40,671 nucleotides of DNA from Halieaceae bacterium (GTDB lineage: Bacteria > Pseudomonadota > Gammaproteobacteria > Pseudomonadales > Halieaceae): assembly GCA_024640505.1 (NCBI GenBank), contig JAHEEV010000026.1, positions 1 through 40,671 on the forward strand, given 5' to 3'. The notes under the pieces were generated by a model. That model was not told the origin of the DNA, searched no databases, and saw only the letters and a program-made list of their open reading frames with translations. Of the stretch, positions 32,949 to 40,671 are shown in pieces; the stretch's first letter is position 1, and each line of letters begins with the position of its first letter. A program made the position numbers and the translations under genes.

Positions 32949-35711
32949 TCAGGTGGTGATGATGAGGCGCAGTGCCTGTAACTGCAGGTTGGCATGCCGG
33001 ATATGCAGGGCGGACTCCTCGATGCGATAGTGCAGGTGGTCCAGCTCTTCCTGACGGATAGAGGGATTGAGCGCGCGCAGGGCTTCCAGTCGCGACAGCT
33101 CCGCGCCCAGCTTCCGGCGCATGGTCGCCTCGGCGTGGTCGAGGATCTCCCCTAATTTCTGCTCGGCACTGGCACTGGCGAGGCTCATCTTGGCTTCCAC
33201 TTCCCGGTGTACCTGCTTGATGATCGCCAGAGCGGTGGGTTTCTTAACCTTTTCTATCAGCTCGTTCAGCCGCCCATGCGGCACCAGGTCGGCCAGGTCC
33301 TTACCGCGGGCATCCACCAGCAGGCGCATGGGGGACAGGGGCAGGAAACGCTCCACCTGCAATGCCTTCGGTGCGACGCAATTGGCAGTGTACAGTGCTT
33401 CCAGCAGCATGGTTCCCGGGGCGACCCCCTTGAGCTTGATCGTCCCTATTGCCGCATTTCCCAATTCCGTCGAGTACACCATGTCCATGGCCTCGAGGAT
33501 CATGGGATGCTCCCAGCTCAGAAAGGCCATGTCCTCGCGGGCGAGTGCCTTGTCGCGACTGAAAGTCACCGTCGTGCCTTCCTCGCGCACGTAGGGAAAA
33601 TGCCCGGTGAGCATGTGCTCGGAGGGTCGCAGCACCAGGGCATGCTCCGAGTGATATTCCTGGTCAACGCCAAAGGCGTCGCACAGGCCTTCCAGGTAGT
33701 CGGACAGGGCGTCGCTCTGTTCGGTGGCATGGATCTGCGCGATCAGGTCCTCGGCGATTTCCGGTTTGCAGGAATTGCGCTCCAGTAACCGGTCGCGGCC
33801 TTCGCGCAGTTCCCGGCGGGTTTGTAATGTGAATTCGGCGCTGTCTGCAAGCAGGCTGTCGAAGCCTTCGTCGCTTTTGCTCAGCTGCGCCTCCAGTCGG
33901 TCCCGGAAAGTCTCAAGGATCAGGTACCCGGCAGAGCAGCTGTCACGGAACAGGTCCAGTCCGCGGTCGTACCAGTCCAGCAGCGTCTCCTGGGCGGTGT
34001 CCTGCAGGTAGGGCACGTGGATTTCCACGTCGTGCAGCTGGCCGATCCGATCCAGGCGGCCAATGCGCTGTTCCAGCAGGTCCGGATTCATCGGCAGATC
34101 GAACAGGATCAGGTGGTGTGCGAACTGGAAATTGCGCCCCTCGCTGCCGATCTCGGAACAGACCAGGGTCTGCGCCCCGCCGGATTCGTCAGCGAAGTAG
34201 GCGGCGGCCCGGTCGCGCTCGATGATCGACAGGCCCTCGTAGAAGGCCGCGGAGCGAATGCCGGCCCGCAGGTGCAGGTAGTGTTCCAGCGCGACCGCGG
34301 TCTCCGCGTGGGCGCAGATGACCAGCGCTTTGGCCGGTCGCAACTCCTTGAGGGTGGTTTCCAGCCATTTGACACGGGGGTCGAAGGAGAGCCAGCTGTC
34401 GTCCACGTAGGGCCGTTCCGGGTATAGCCGGGACTCCAGGTCAACGCTGCCGTGCACGTATTGATCCGGGGGCGGGAGAGGGTGGCGGTGCAGCACCCGC
34501 TGCGGGAATCCCGACACCGCCGCCCGGGTGTTGCGGAACAGCACCCTGCCGGTGCCATGGCGGTCCAGAATCTGCTCGATCAGGTCGGCGGGGGCGTCTC
34601 CCGGGTCCAGCCCGGCCGGCAGTTCTCCGGGTATCTCGCCCGCTTCAAGGGCGTCGGCCAGGTCGCTCCAGTGCCGGTATTCTGCCTCCTCCTGCGAAAA
34701 AGCCTGCAGGTCGTGAAAGCGGGCGGGGTCCAGCAGTCGCAGGCGAGCGAAGTGGCTGGCCTGGCCGATCTGTTCCGGGGTCGCGGTGAGCAGCAGCAGG
34801 CCGGCGGATTTGCGGGAGAGTGACTCCACAAACCGGTAGTCGTCCCCGGCACCCTCTTGCGACCAGTGCAGATGGTGGGCCTCGTCAACCACTACCAGGT
34901 CCCAGTCGGCTGCCAGCGCCAGTGTCTGCAGCTCCGGGATATCGTTGAACAGGTCCAGGCTGCACAACACCAGTTGTTCGGTTTCGAAAGGGTTCTCCTC
35001 CTGCATCTGCGCCAGCCGGTCGCTGTCGAACAGGGCAAAGTGCAGGTTGAAGCGCCGCAGCATCTCCACCAGCCACTGGTGCTGGAGGCTGGCGGGGACC
35101 ATGACCAGCACCCGACTTGCCCGGCCGGTGAGCAGTTGCTGGTGCATGATCATGCCCGCCTCGATGGTTTTACCCAGGCCCACCTCGTCTGCCAGCAGGA
35201 CGCGAGGCGCATGGCGCTGGCCGACTTCATTGGCGATGTAGACCTGGTGCGGCAGCAGGTTGGTGCGTGAGCCCAGCAGGCCCCTTACCGGCGAGCGCTG
35301 CAGGCGGTCGGCGTGGTTGATGGTGGCGACTCGCAGCGCAAAATCACTGCTTTTGTCGAAGTGCCCGTTCAGCAGGCGTTGTTGCGGTGTGGTCAGCTGG
35401 ACGAAGGCATCCAGTTCCAGCTCGGATATCGTGGTGTGCTCCTCATGGTGATCCCGGCCGGTATAAAGCAGCAGCCCCTGCTGTTCCTCGACCGCGGTGA
35501 CGACCAGTTCGATTCCGCTCACCGTCGACACATGATCCCCGACCTTGAAACGCAGGCGGGTCAGGGGTGCATTGTCGGTGGCGTATGTGCGCTCCTCGCC
35601 GACGGCCGGGAAGTTGAGGGTGACCCGGCGGCCTTCCATGTGCACCACAATCCCCAGCCCCAGCTGGGCATCGGCGTGGCTCACCCAGCGCTGTCCGACT
35701 ATGTAATCCAT
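32949..35711 (-). CDS. rapA: RNA polymerase-associated helicase-like ATPase RapA
   Basis: This 920-residue Swi2/Snf2 ATPase binds RNA polymerase and helps recycle it after transcription. The N-terminal domain has two KOW/Tudor-like folds (MDYIVGQRWVSHADAQLGLG). Walker A is LLADEVGLGKT (to residue 182) and Walker B is DEAHH at 276-280, with LLTATP, GSEGRNFQFAHHLILFDLP and QRIGRLDRIGQ following. The C-terminal RapA-specific region includes AVDARGKDL-like text and a final coiled coil. The length is close to E. coli RapA (968). The gene follows tatD (125-base gap) and precedes the LLM gene on the same strand. RapA is a gammaproteobacterial marker, which supports the taxonomic placement. Confidence 0.95.
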   Translation of the reverse strand: MDYIVGQRWVSHADAQLGLGIVVHMEGRRVTLNFPAVGEERTYATDNAPLTRLRFKVGDHVSTVSGIELVVTAVEEQQGLLLYTGRDHHEEHTTISELELDAFVQLTTPQQRLLNGHFDKSSDFALRVATINHADRLQRSPVRGLLGSRTNLLPHQVYIANEVGQRHAPRVLLADEVGLGKTIEAGMIMHQQLLTGRASRVLVMVPASLQHQWLVEMLRRFNLHFALFDSDRLAQMQEENPFETEQLVLCSLDLFNDIPELQTLALAADWDLVVVDEAHHLHWSQEGAGDDYRFVESLSRKSAGLLLLTATPEQIGQASHFARLRLLDPARFHDLQAFSQEEAEYRHWSDLADALEAGEIPGELPAGLDPGDAPADLIEQILDRHGTGRVLFRNTRAAVSGFPQRVLHRHPLPPPDQYVHGSVDLESRLYPERPYVDDSWLSFDPRVKWLETTLKELRPAKALVICAHAETAVALEHYLHLRAGIRSAAFYEGLSIIERDRAAAYFADESGGAQTLVCSEIGSEGRNFQFAHHLILFDLPMNPDLLEQRIGRLDRIGQLHDVEIHVPYLQDTAQETLLDWYDRGLDLFRDSCSAGYLILETFRDRLEAQLSKSDEGFDSLLADSAEFTLQTRRELREGRDRLLERNSCKPEIAEDLIAQIHATEQSDALSDYLEGLCDAFGVDQEYHSEHALVLRPSEHMLTGHFPYVREEGTTVTFSRDKALAREDMAFLSWEHPMILEAMDMVYSTELGNAAIGTIKLKGVAPGTMLLEALYTANCVAPKALQVERFLPLSPMRLLVDARGKDLADLVPHGRLNELIEKVKKPTALAIIKQVHREVEAKMSLASASAEQKLGEILDHAEATMRRKLGAELSRLEALRALNPSIRQEELDHLHYRIEESALHIRHANLQLQALRLIITT

Positions 35712-35836
35712 TCGTTGCTGCCACGTCCTGTTCTGTCGGTCGCCCGTCGGGGACCCGTGCGTTACTCAACGCAGGAGAGTTTAGCCAATGTCTCGGGTCT
35801 TTGCGTCGTTAATTTCCGGGCGTCGGCCGGTTCGTC

Positions 35837-36667
35837 TCAGGCCTCGTTCCGGGCGAGCTCACCGGGGAAAAACAGGGTCAGGCTGTTGGTATAGGCATGG
35901 CGCAGCAGCTGCTCCACTTCCAGCTGCTTTACGGCGGCCACGCATTCCGCGATGAAAGGCAGGTAGCACGGAGCGTTGGGTTTGCCGCGGTAGGGCACGG
36001 GGGTCAGGTAGGGGGCGTCTGTCTCGAGCAGCAGTTGTTCCACAGGTGTGGCCGCCACCGCTTCACGTACGTTGTCCGCCCGATTGAAGGTGGCGATACC
36101 ATTGAAGCCGAGCATGAAGCCCTCCCCGAGACAGTATTCCGCCAGCGCCAGGCCGGATGTGAAGCTGTGAATCACGCCTTTGCGGCGTAGTTTCGGGCTG
36201 AAATTCTGCAGGATGGCGCGGGTATCGTCGTCTGCGTCCCGGGTGTGGATGACCACGGGCATGTCGAGATCGGCAGCGACCTGCAACTGCTGTTCGAAGA
36301 CGGTGCGCTGCACGGCGCGGTCGGCGTGGTCATAATAGTAATCGAGCCCGATTTCGCCCACGGCCAGTATACGCTCGTCTGCCATCCTCTCGCGCAGGAT
36401 CGTCTCGACCCCCGCATCGAAGTGCTCCGCTTCGTGGGGGTGTACGCCCTGGGTACCCCAGATAGTATCTGTGAGCCGTGTCAGCTCGAGGACCCCGTCC
36501 AGGTTGCCCGGCGAAACGGCGATGGTGATGATGCGCTCCACACCGACTGCGGTTGCCGCCTCCAGGACGGCTCCCAGTTCATCCCGCTCCAGGTAATCCA
36601 GATGGCAGTGGGTTTCTATGATCGGGGTCTGGAAGCGCGGGATCTCCCGCCGTTTCTTCTTGCTCAT
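35837..36667 (-). CDS. TatD family metal-dependent hydrolase
   Basis: This 276-residue TIM-barrel metallohydrolase is of the TatD type, known to act as 3'-5' DNase or D-aminoacyl-tRNA-related hydrolase in some members. Metal ligands are visible: ETHCHLD (His20, His22), GEIGLDYYYD, VIHTRDADDD, VIHSFTSG and ETDAPYL. All are intact. The frame opens at 36712, but ATG 36667 gives the normal start just before the first beta-strand and is preferred, although its ribosome site is weak. It is followed by rapA on the same strand. The actual substrate in this organism is unknown. Confidence 0.9.
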   Translation of the reverse strand: MSKKKRREIPRFQTPIIETHCHLDYLERDELGAVLEAATAVGVERIITIAVSPGNLDGVLELTRLTDTIWGTQGVHPHEAEHFDAGVETILRERMADERILAVGEIGLDYYYDHADRAVQRTVFEQQLQVAADLDMPVVIHTRDADDDTRAILQNFSPKLRRKGVIHSFTSGLALAEYCLGEGFMLGFNGIATFNRADNVREAVAATPVEQLLLETDAPYLTPVPYRGKPNAPCYLPFIAECVAAVKQLEVEQLLRHAYTNSLTLFFPGELARNEA

Positions 36668-36873
36668 GGCGTGCTGGTCACCCTTGGGTTGGATCTGCAC
36701 GGCCCGCCGCAAAACCCTGGCGCAGTTTGCGCGGCTTGGGGGCGCGCGATCCAGACCGTTCCTCCAACAAAACCGGTAATGATATCAGAACGTTGAGATC
36801 TATTGTGGCAAGTACTGAAGTGTCCATGAGTCAAGATATGAACTGAAATCATATCGCTGATAAAAATAATACA

Positions 36874-36903
36874 TTGGCAGTATATCAGGGAGTGGCCTAG
36901 TCT
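36874..36903 (+). promoter_or_regulatory. Candidate promoter of the putative small RNA
   Basis: TTGGCA (36874-36879) and TAGTCT (36898-36903) are 18 bases apart, just downstream of an AT-rich stretch that could act as an UP element. The -35 matches five of six positions, the -10 only about four. Transcription would begin near 36910. Confidence 0.35.
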
Positions 36904-36907
36904 CATC

Positions 36908-37028
36908 CCGACTCATTCAGGGCCCCTGACGGGGCAGGCCGGCGCTGGTTTGCAGCGCAGGTCGGCAGGATACCATCCAGGTCTGCAGAGTTGTCCTTGA
37001 ACCCGCCGTCAGGCGGGTTTGTTTTTTT
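36908..37028 (+). ncRNA. Candidate small regulatory RNA
   Basis: A transcript of about 120 bases is suggested by a promoter-like pair upstream and an intrinsic terminator at its end, with no coding frame between. Inside are two compact stems, GCCCC/GGGGC (36922-36926 with 36931-36935) and GCGCTG/CAGCGC (36942-36947 with 36953-36958), followed by the terminator hairpin. It does not match tRNA, 4.5S, 6S or tmRNA hallmarks. The start point is estimated only. The call is an inference from structure and from the otherwise unexplained terminator. Confidence 0.4.
37000..37028 (+). terminator. Strong intrinsic terminator (plus strand)
   Basis: AACCCGCC (37000-37007), loop GTCA, GGCGGGTT (37012-37019), then a T-rich tail including seven T in a row (37022-37028). 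The 8-bp perfect stem and long T tract are classical on the plus strand. Read on the minus strand, after the WS/DGAT stop at 37038, the stem is followed by TTCAAGG and would terminate less well. It may still serve that gene partly. Confidence 0.85.
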
Positions 37029-37037
37029 GTCCAGACG

Positions 37038-38783
37038 CTATGCCTTCAACTTGGGGCGCACTTTGGCGGGAGATTTGCGGCGGGTAGCGCCGGACTTGGG
37101 CCGCGATGCCTTGGCGGCGGCTTTTTTTCTGGCGGGGGCCTTCTTTTTGGCGGGTGCCTTGCGGGCTGCCTTGGCCGGGATTTTGGCAGCCGGTTTGCGT
37201 TTGGCTGCAGATTTTTTGGCCGGCGCTCTGGTCTTTGCAGCGGCCTTGCGCCCGGCTGGTGTCGCCTTATCGCTGCTCGCCTTACTGGCACGCTTATCGC
37301 GCTTCGGTGATTTGATTTTCGCGTTGCCGGCCCCGGCTGACTTGCGCCCGCCGGCAGGCTGCAGGCGACTGGCCGCGCCATAGAGATCCTCGTAAGAGGC
37401 CACCAGGCAGTCGTGGTAAAACTCCGGGTCGGGCATGATGTTACGATCGGCCAGCACTGACAGGGTGACCTTGCCGGCGTAGCTGAACACAAGGTGGAAA
37501 ATGCCCATGGCCGGAGTCAGTACACCCAGGCCGTAGTAGTCGACCATCTTCGCACCTGCACAATACAGCGGGAAATCCGGCCCCGCCACGTTGGAGATGC
37601 AGGTCGATATGTTGAGTGGAATGAGTCTGGAGAGGTCGTTGCGCGACCAGAAGCCGGCCACGGTTTGACTGAGGGCGGGTGAGAATACACCCGCCAACAT
37701 CATGGCGTCGACCATTGGGCTGGATTCACCGTGCTGCTTGGCCTGTTCCGTGGACGCTTGAATAGCCCGCAGACGTTCCAGGGGATTCTCGATATCGCTG
37801 TGCAGGGACGCGAATACCGAGCCCACCTGGTTGTTGTCCTCCGTGATACCGCGACGGGTACGCATATTCAGAGGAATGGCGGCTGCCAGGGAACCCTCCT
37901 CGGGCAGTTCCTTTTTTGCCTCCAGGTAGCGACGCAGCCCACCCGCGACAACCGCCAGGGCGACGTCGTTCACGGTTGTTGCTGTGGCGTTCTTGATATC
38001 CTTGAATCCGTCCAGTGGAAATTCCGCCGCGTCAAAAACGCGGTGTGGCCCCACCGGCTTGTTGAGAATGCTCTTCGGGGCCGAGACGTCCGGCGCCGGT
38101 ATTTCGTTGCGCGCGATATCCAGTGCGTACTTGCCCAGATCCAGCCCGGTTCTGACTCCGCCGGTAAGAAGGCGCAGGCTGTTCCTGACGGTATTGATCG
38201 ATGCCTTGGTCAGCAGTTCCGCTGCAGAGGGGTCAGTATCTACCAGTCGCGGTTCCTCCTCGATCTGTTCCTCCTCATCCGGGGTGGGAGACAGGTCGTG
38301 AAGTAATGCCATGAATGAGGAGCCGCCGGCCCCGTCGACCAGGGCGTGGTGCATCTTGGTGTAAATCGCGAAGCAACCCTTGGGCAGGTTGGGTATGTTG
38401 TCCAGTCCCTCAATAATGTAGGCCTCCCACAGGGGGCGGGTCAGGTCCAGGGGCCGCGAATGAAGGCGCGCCACCTGGATACACAGCTGTCGCCAGTCGC
38501 CCGGCTCCGGCAGGGCGATGTGCCTCAGGTGGAACTCAACGTCGAAGTTTGCATCCTTGACCCAATAGGGGCGGTCGATGCCGCCGGGCACTTCCACCAG
38601 CCGGGTGCGGAACAGTGGCTGGGAGCCCAGCCGGCGCTCAAAGCTCGCGATCACGTCTTTGAATCTTACGAACCCTCCAGGGGCGGTGGAAGGGTCATAG
38701 ATGCCGAGGCCCCCCACGTGCTGGGGTGTGTTGACCTGTTCCAGGTTGATGAATGCGGCGTCGAGAATTCCCAGTTGTTTCAT
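37038..38783 (-). CDS. Wax ester synthase/diacylglycerol acyltransferase (WS/DGAT) with histone-H1-like tail
   Basis: This 581-residue acyltransferase joins acyl-CoA to fatty alcohol (wax ester) or diacylglycerol (TAG). The catalytic motif HHALVDG is at 145-151 (His146 probable base, Asp150). The second conserved block TVNDVALAVVAGGLR contains Asn272-Asp273, and NISTCISNVAGP (391-402) is the third family block. Known WS/DGATs are about 460-480 residues; here the fold ends near 475. Residues 477-581 form a Lys/Arg/Ala/Pro repeat tail (for instance ARKAPAKKKAPARKKAAAKA) with almost no acidic residues, like histone H1 or PhaF/AlgP. Together with the fatty acyl-CoA reductase it completes a wax-ester route. 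The ribosome site is weak. Confidence 0.93.
   Translation of the reverse strand: MKQLGILDAAFINLEQVNTPQHVGGLGIYDPSTAPGGFVRFKDVIASFERRLGSQPLFRTRLVEVPGGIDRPYWVKDANFDVEFHLRHIALPEPGDWRQLCIQVARLHSRPLDLTRPLWEAYIIEGLDNIPNLPKGCFAIYTKMHHALVDGAGGSSFMALLHDLSPTPDEEEQIEEEPRLVDTDPSAAELLTKASINTVRNSLRLLTGGVRTGLDLGKYALDIARNEIPAPDVSAPKSILNKPVGPHRVFDAAEFPLDGFKDIKNATATTVNDVALAVVAGGLRRYLEAKKELPEEGSLAAAIPLNMRTRRGITEDNNQVGSVFASLHSDIENPLERLRAIQASTEQAKQHGESSPMVDAMMLAGVFSPALSQTVAGFWSRNDLSRLIPLNISTCISNVAGPDFPLYCAGAKMVDYYGLGVLTPAMGIFHLVFSYAGKVTLSVLADRNIMPDPEFYHDCLVASYEDLYGAASRLQPAGGRKSAGAGNAKIKSPKRDKRASKASSDKATPAGRKAAAKTRAPAKKSAAKRKPAAKIPAKAARKAPAKKKAPARKKAAAKASRPKSGATRRKSPAKVRPKLKA
37041..37355 (-). repeat. Low-complexity Lys/Ala/Pro repeat region encoding the WS/DGAT tail
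   Basis: The DNA encoding residues 477-581 is built from short imperfect repeats of Ala, Lys and Pro codons, with units such as APAKK, AAAK and KRKPAAK. The repeats are irregular, so slipped-strand expansion and contraction between strains is likely. Confidence 0.8.
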
Positions 38784-38880
38784 ATCGGCTTGAAGCCCCG
38801 CGGGGCGGCTGTTTCATTTAGGCAGGCCGTTATATCATTGTTGGCTCAGGGGTGCTAGGCGAGCGGGATAAATAGTCGGT

Positions 38881-40203
38881 ATGAGATCTGAAAGTGGGTT
38901 TTTGTCGCTCTGCAGGGGTGTCGTGACTGCGGCCGGGCTGGTCGCTGTAATCTGTATGGCGCCCGCACTACCGGCGAAGGCTGCAACGGCCGCGCCCTAT
39001 GGGCAAACGTTCGTGCGCCTGGGGCAGGAGTGGCGCGATGGCCTCCCCGGCGGTGCAAGGGTGCAGATGGCGACCGACGCCGCGCCGGGAGCGGTCAACT
39101 ATAAACGGATGGTGACCGAGAGCGAACTACATGGCGGGCCCTACGCGGATGCACTGGCAGAGCCCCTTGCTGCACTGGCTCGCCATCGGCGCGGGCAGGG
39201 AGATCTGGAGCGTGCTGAAAAGCTGTATCGTCGCGCACTGCACGTGGTGCGGGTAAACGACGGCCTGTACAGTAAACGCCAGATTCCGATCCTCCGGGAG
39301 CTGCTTGACACGTACCGTGCCGCGGGCGACCTGACGACCCTGGACGAACGCTACGAGTATTTCTTCCGTCTCTACGGGCGCGGTGAGCCGCCCTATTCGG
39401 ACGTACGCATGCGCGCCGCACTGGAGTATCTTCGCTGGCAGCGGGAAGCGGTGCGTCTTGACCTTGATGGCAAGGATAACCGGCGTTTGCTCGATCTGTA
39501 CGAGTTGAATGATGAGTTACTGCGCGCCGTCGGGGCAGACACGGCGGCGGATCCCCTGTGGTACCGCCAGCTGTGCATGAGCCAGTTGCGCAATCTCTAC
39601 CTGATACAGGACCGGGTGCAACCCAAGCTGCAAAATGCCAGCGCACCCCCCAGCGTGCCTATATTTGCCTCCGACTGGGGTGAGAAAGATTCCAAGTTGA
39701 TGCGACTCGAGGGCATCCAGCGCGGTGCCGTGGGACAGGGCGTGAGATTGCTCGAAGACCTGCTGGTCCGGGATAAGGAGGCGGCCCTCGAAGAGCGCGC
39801 CCGCATTCACCTGGAGTTGGCCGACTGGTACCAGTGGAATGGCAGCGGACATCGGGCAGCCGAGCACTATGCCGCGGTCGTAGAGCAGCTTCATCGGGCA
39901 GGCCAGTACGGGACCCTGGAAAATTGGCTGGGGCAACCGGTAGAACTGCCCGATAACGGCGCTTTCTGGCAGCCGGTAACGGCGGGAGAGGGAGAGCGCC
40001 AGGTCATTGTCGTTGCCCGCTACGACGTCACCCGCCACGGCCGGGCAAAAAACATCCAGACCCGTGTCACACGGGAAGAGGACGAGGGTGTGGCATCGAG
40101 CCTGCGCCGCCAGCTGTCCCGGACCCGTTTCCGCCCCCGTTACAACCAAGGACAGGCCGCGGATTACGCTTCCCTGGCCCGGGAATATGAACTGCTCGAC
40201 TGA
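38881..40203 (+). CDS. Exported TPR-like protein with TonB-C-like end
   Basis: This 440-residue protein has an N-terminal export signal (VVTAAGLVAVICMAPALPAKA, probable cleavage near residue 35). The middle is helical with tetratricopeptide-like repeats (LAALARHRRGQGDLERAEKL, ERARIHLELADWYQWNG). The last about 65 residues (VIVVARYDVTRHGRAKNIQ, RTRFRPRYNQG) resemble the C-terminal domain of TonB-like proteins, which contacts outer-membrane receptors. There is no membrane anchor after the signal, so it is probably periplasmic. It is divergent from WS/DGAT (97-base gap). No specific function is known. The start ATG has no good ribosome site, so a later start inside the signal region is possible. 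Confidence 0.8.
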   Translation: MRSESGFLSLCRGVVTAAGLVAVICMAPALPAKAATAAPYGQTFVRLGQEWRDGLPGGARVQMATDAAPGAVNYKRMVTESELHGGPYADALAEPLAALARHRRGQGDLERAEKLYRRALHVVRVNDGLYSKRQIPILRELLDTYRAAGDLTTLDERYEYFFRLYGRGEPPYSDVRMRAALEYLRWQREAVRLDLDGKDNRRLLDLYELNDELLRAVGADTAADPLWYRQLCMSQLRNLYLIQDRVQPKLQNASAPPSVPIFASDWGEKDSKLMRLEGIQRGAVGQGVRLLEDLLVRDKEAALEERARIHLELADWYQWNGSGHRAAEHYAAVVEQLHRAGQYGTLENWLGQPVELPDNGAFWQPVTAGEGERQVIVVARYDVTRHGRAKNIQTRVTREEDEGVASSLRRQLSRTRFRPRYNQGQAADYASLAREYELLD

Positions 40204-40219
40204 GACAGTGGCAGCGCTC

Positions 40220-40671
40220 TCAGGCGTTTTCGATGACCATGATCGCGCCGCTGGCCTTTATCGGTGAACGGGTCTCCCACTCCACGATCTCGGCGCAGTG
40301 CTTGTCGACGCAGCGTTCCGCCATCTCGAAAAAGGTGGGTCGTTCCGGATCTGCCACGAGAATGTGCTTGACCCCGGCTTTCACTGCCCGGTTGACCATG
40401 TTGCACACCGGGTCGACCAGTTCATCCCAGAAACAGATGTCCGCGGCGATCAGCATATCGAACTCGGCGAGCTGGCGGGTTTTGAGTTTTTCGAAGCGGG
40501 ACACCAACGGGTCGGTTTCCACCTTGTTGATGGCGGCCGTGGCTTCGAGGTAGGGAAACACATCGGGGTCGGCGTCCATGGACGTCACGTCCGCGCCGAG
40601 CTTGCGGGCGCACCAGATACCTGAAATGCCCCAGCCGCAGCCCACGTCGATCACGGAATGGCAGTGCGCCG
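40220..40671 (-). CDS. Class I SAM-dependent methyltransferase (partial, 3' part)
   Basis: About 150 C-terminal residues are present; the frame runs off the right edge in phase (A-H-C-H-S before the first motif), so the GTG at 40654 is internal. SAM-binding motif I is VIDVGCGWGISGIW. The acidic motif II residue is in VTSMDADPDVFPYLE, and MLIAADICFWDELV is the motif IV area. Such EEF1A-lysine/protein-lysine methyltransferase-like enzymes methylate small molecules or proteins; the target is not predictable. It converges with the TPR gene, with a 16-base gap. Confidence 0.85.
   Translation of the reverse strand, partial: AHCHSVIDVGCGWGISGIWCARKLGADVTSMDADPDVFPYLEATAAINKVETDPLVSRFEKLKTRQLAEFDMLIAADICFWDELVDPVCNMVNRAVKAGVKHILVADPERPTFFEMAERCVDKHCAEIVEWETRSPIKASGAIMVIENA

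Larger units (their letters stand above)
36668..37037. other. AT-rich intergenic region with candidate small RNA
   Basis: This 370-base gap contrasts with the GC-rich surroundings: 36780-36890 is clearly AT-rich. No coding frame is convincing. On the plus strand it contains a promoter-like pair, three hairpins and a strong terminator (listed separately), but no plus-strand gene that would need that terminator. The upstream promoter of tatD must also lie here on the minus strand. Confidence 0.7.

Noticed and set aside
36908-37000. 4.5S, 6S or transfer RNA in the gap before WS/DGAT
   Set aside because: None of their conserved segments (for example the tRNA T-loop or the SRP GGAA core) is present.
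37041-37355. Tail-coding repeats as a possible CRISPR-like or satellite array
   Set aside because: The repeats are irregular, in frame and encode a basic protein tail; no spacers.

Overview
The window looks like chromosomal DNA of an aerobic, heterotrophic, high-GC gammaproteobacterium. RapA, CbpA/CbpM, SprT, TatD, a BtuB-type TonB receptor and a two-domain fatty acyl-CoA reductase of the Marinobacter type all fit this. The load of acyl-CoA enzymes together with wax-ester synthase suggests a marine oligotroph or lipid degrader, for example of the Halieaceae/Cellvibrionales type; that placement is inference from gene content. No rRNA, tRNA, CRISPR array, insertion sequence or phage gene was seen.

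Layout. 1-416 holds the 5' part of an HlyD/RND adaptor gene. 705-2384 is a patatin-like lipase with a basic Lys/Ala/Pro tail, facing a CaCA-type Na+/Ca2+ antiporter (2468-3451). 3557-5823 is a proteostasis block: cbpA-cbpM, then two small heat-shock protein genes behind a near-consensus sigma-32 promoter. 5872-6864 is a luciferase-like oxidoreductase, divergent from an aldolase-II plus TauD-type dioxygenase pair (7184-8898). 8895-9281 is a 5'-truncated SUMF1/FGE-like remnant. 9313-12401 (minus strand) is a beta-oxidation set: APH-like kinase, enoyl-CoA hydratase, thiolase. SprT (12624-13139) abuts a large DUF748/AsmA-like protein. An AraC regulator and an active-looking membrane diguanylate cyclase follow on the minus strand.

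18444-25947 (plus strand) is a six-gene catabolic cluster: acyl-CoA dehydrogenase of the LCAD/IVD type, alpha-methylacyl-CoA racemase, PaaG-like isomerase, acyl-CoA carboxylase beta subunit, a secreted DUF3604 metallohydrolase-like protein and an SDR. It fits degradation of methyl-branched acyl chains. Facing it is a btuB-like receptor gene preceded by a clear cobalamin riboswitch (about 27905-28020). B12 uptake would serve methylmalonyl-CoA mutase if the carboxylase pathway releases propionyl-CoA (inference).

28163-36667 carries a crotonase, a FrnE-like DsbA protein, the fatty acyl-CoA reductase, a TIGR03617-like LLM oxidoreductase, RapA and TatD. 36668-37037 is an AT-rich gap with a likely small RNA ending in a strong terminator. 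37038-38783 is a WS/DGAT acyltransferase with an approximately 105-residue histone-H1-like tail. The window ends with a periplasmic TPR protein and a partial methyltransferase.

The unifying theme is acyl-CoA economy: several beta-oxidation modules, plus acyl-CoA reductase, wax/TAG synthase and lipase for neutral-lipid storage and turnover. The most unusual observation is that both neutral-lipid enzymes, the lipase and the WS/DGAT, carry DNA-binding-like basic tails. This suggests that lipid bodies may be tied to the nucleoid.
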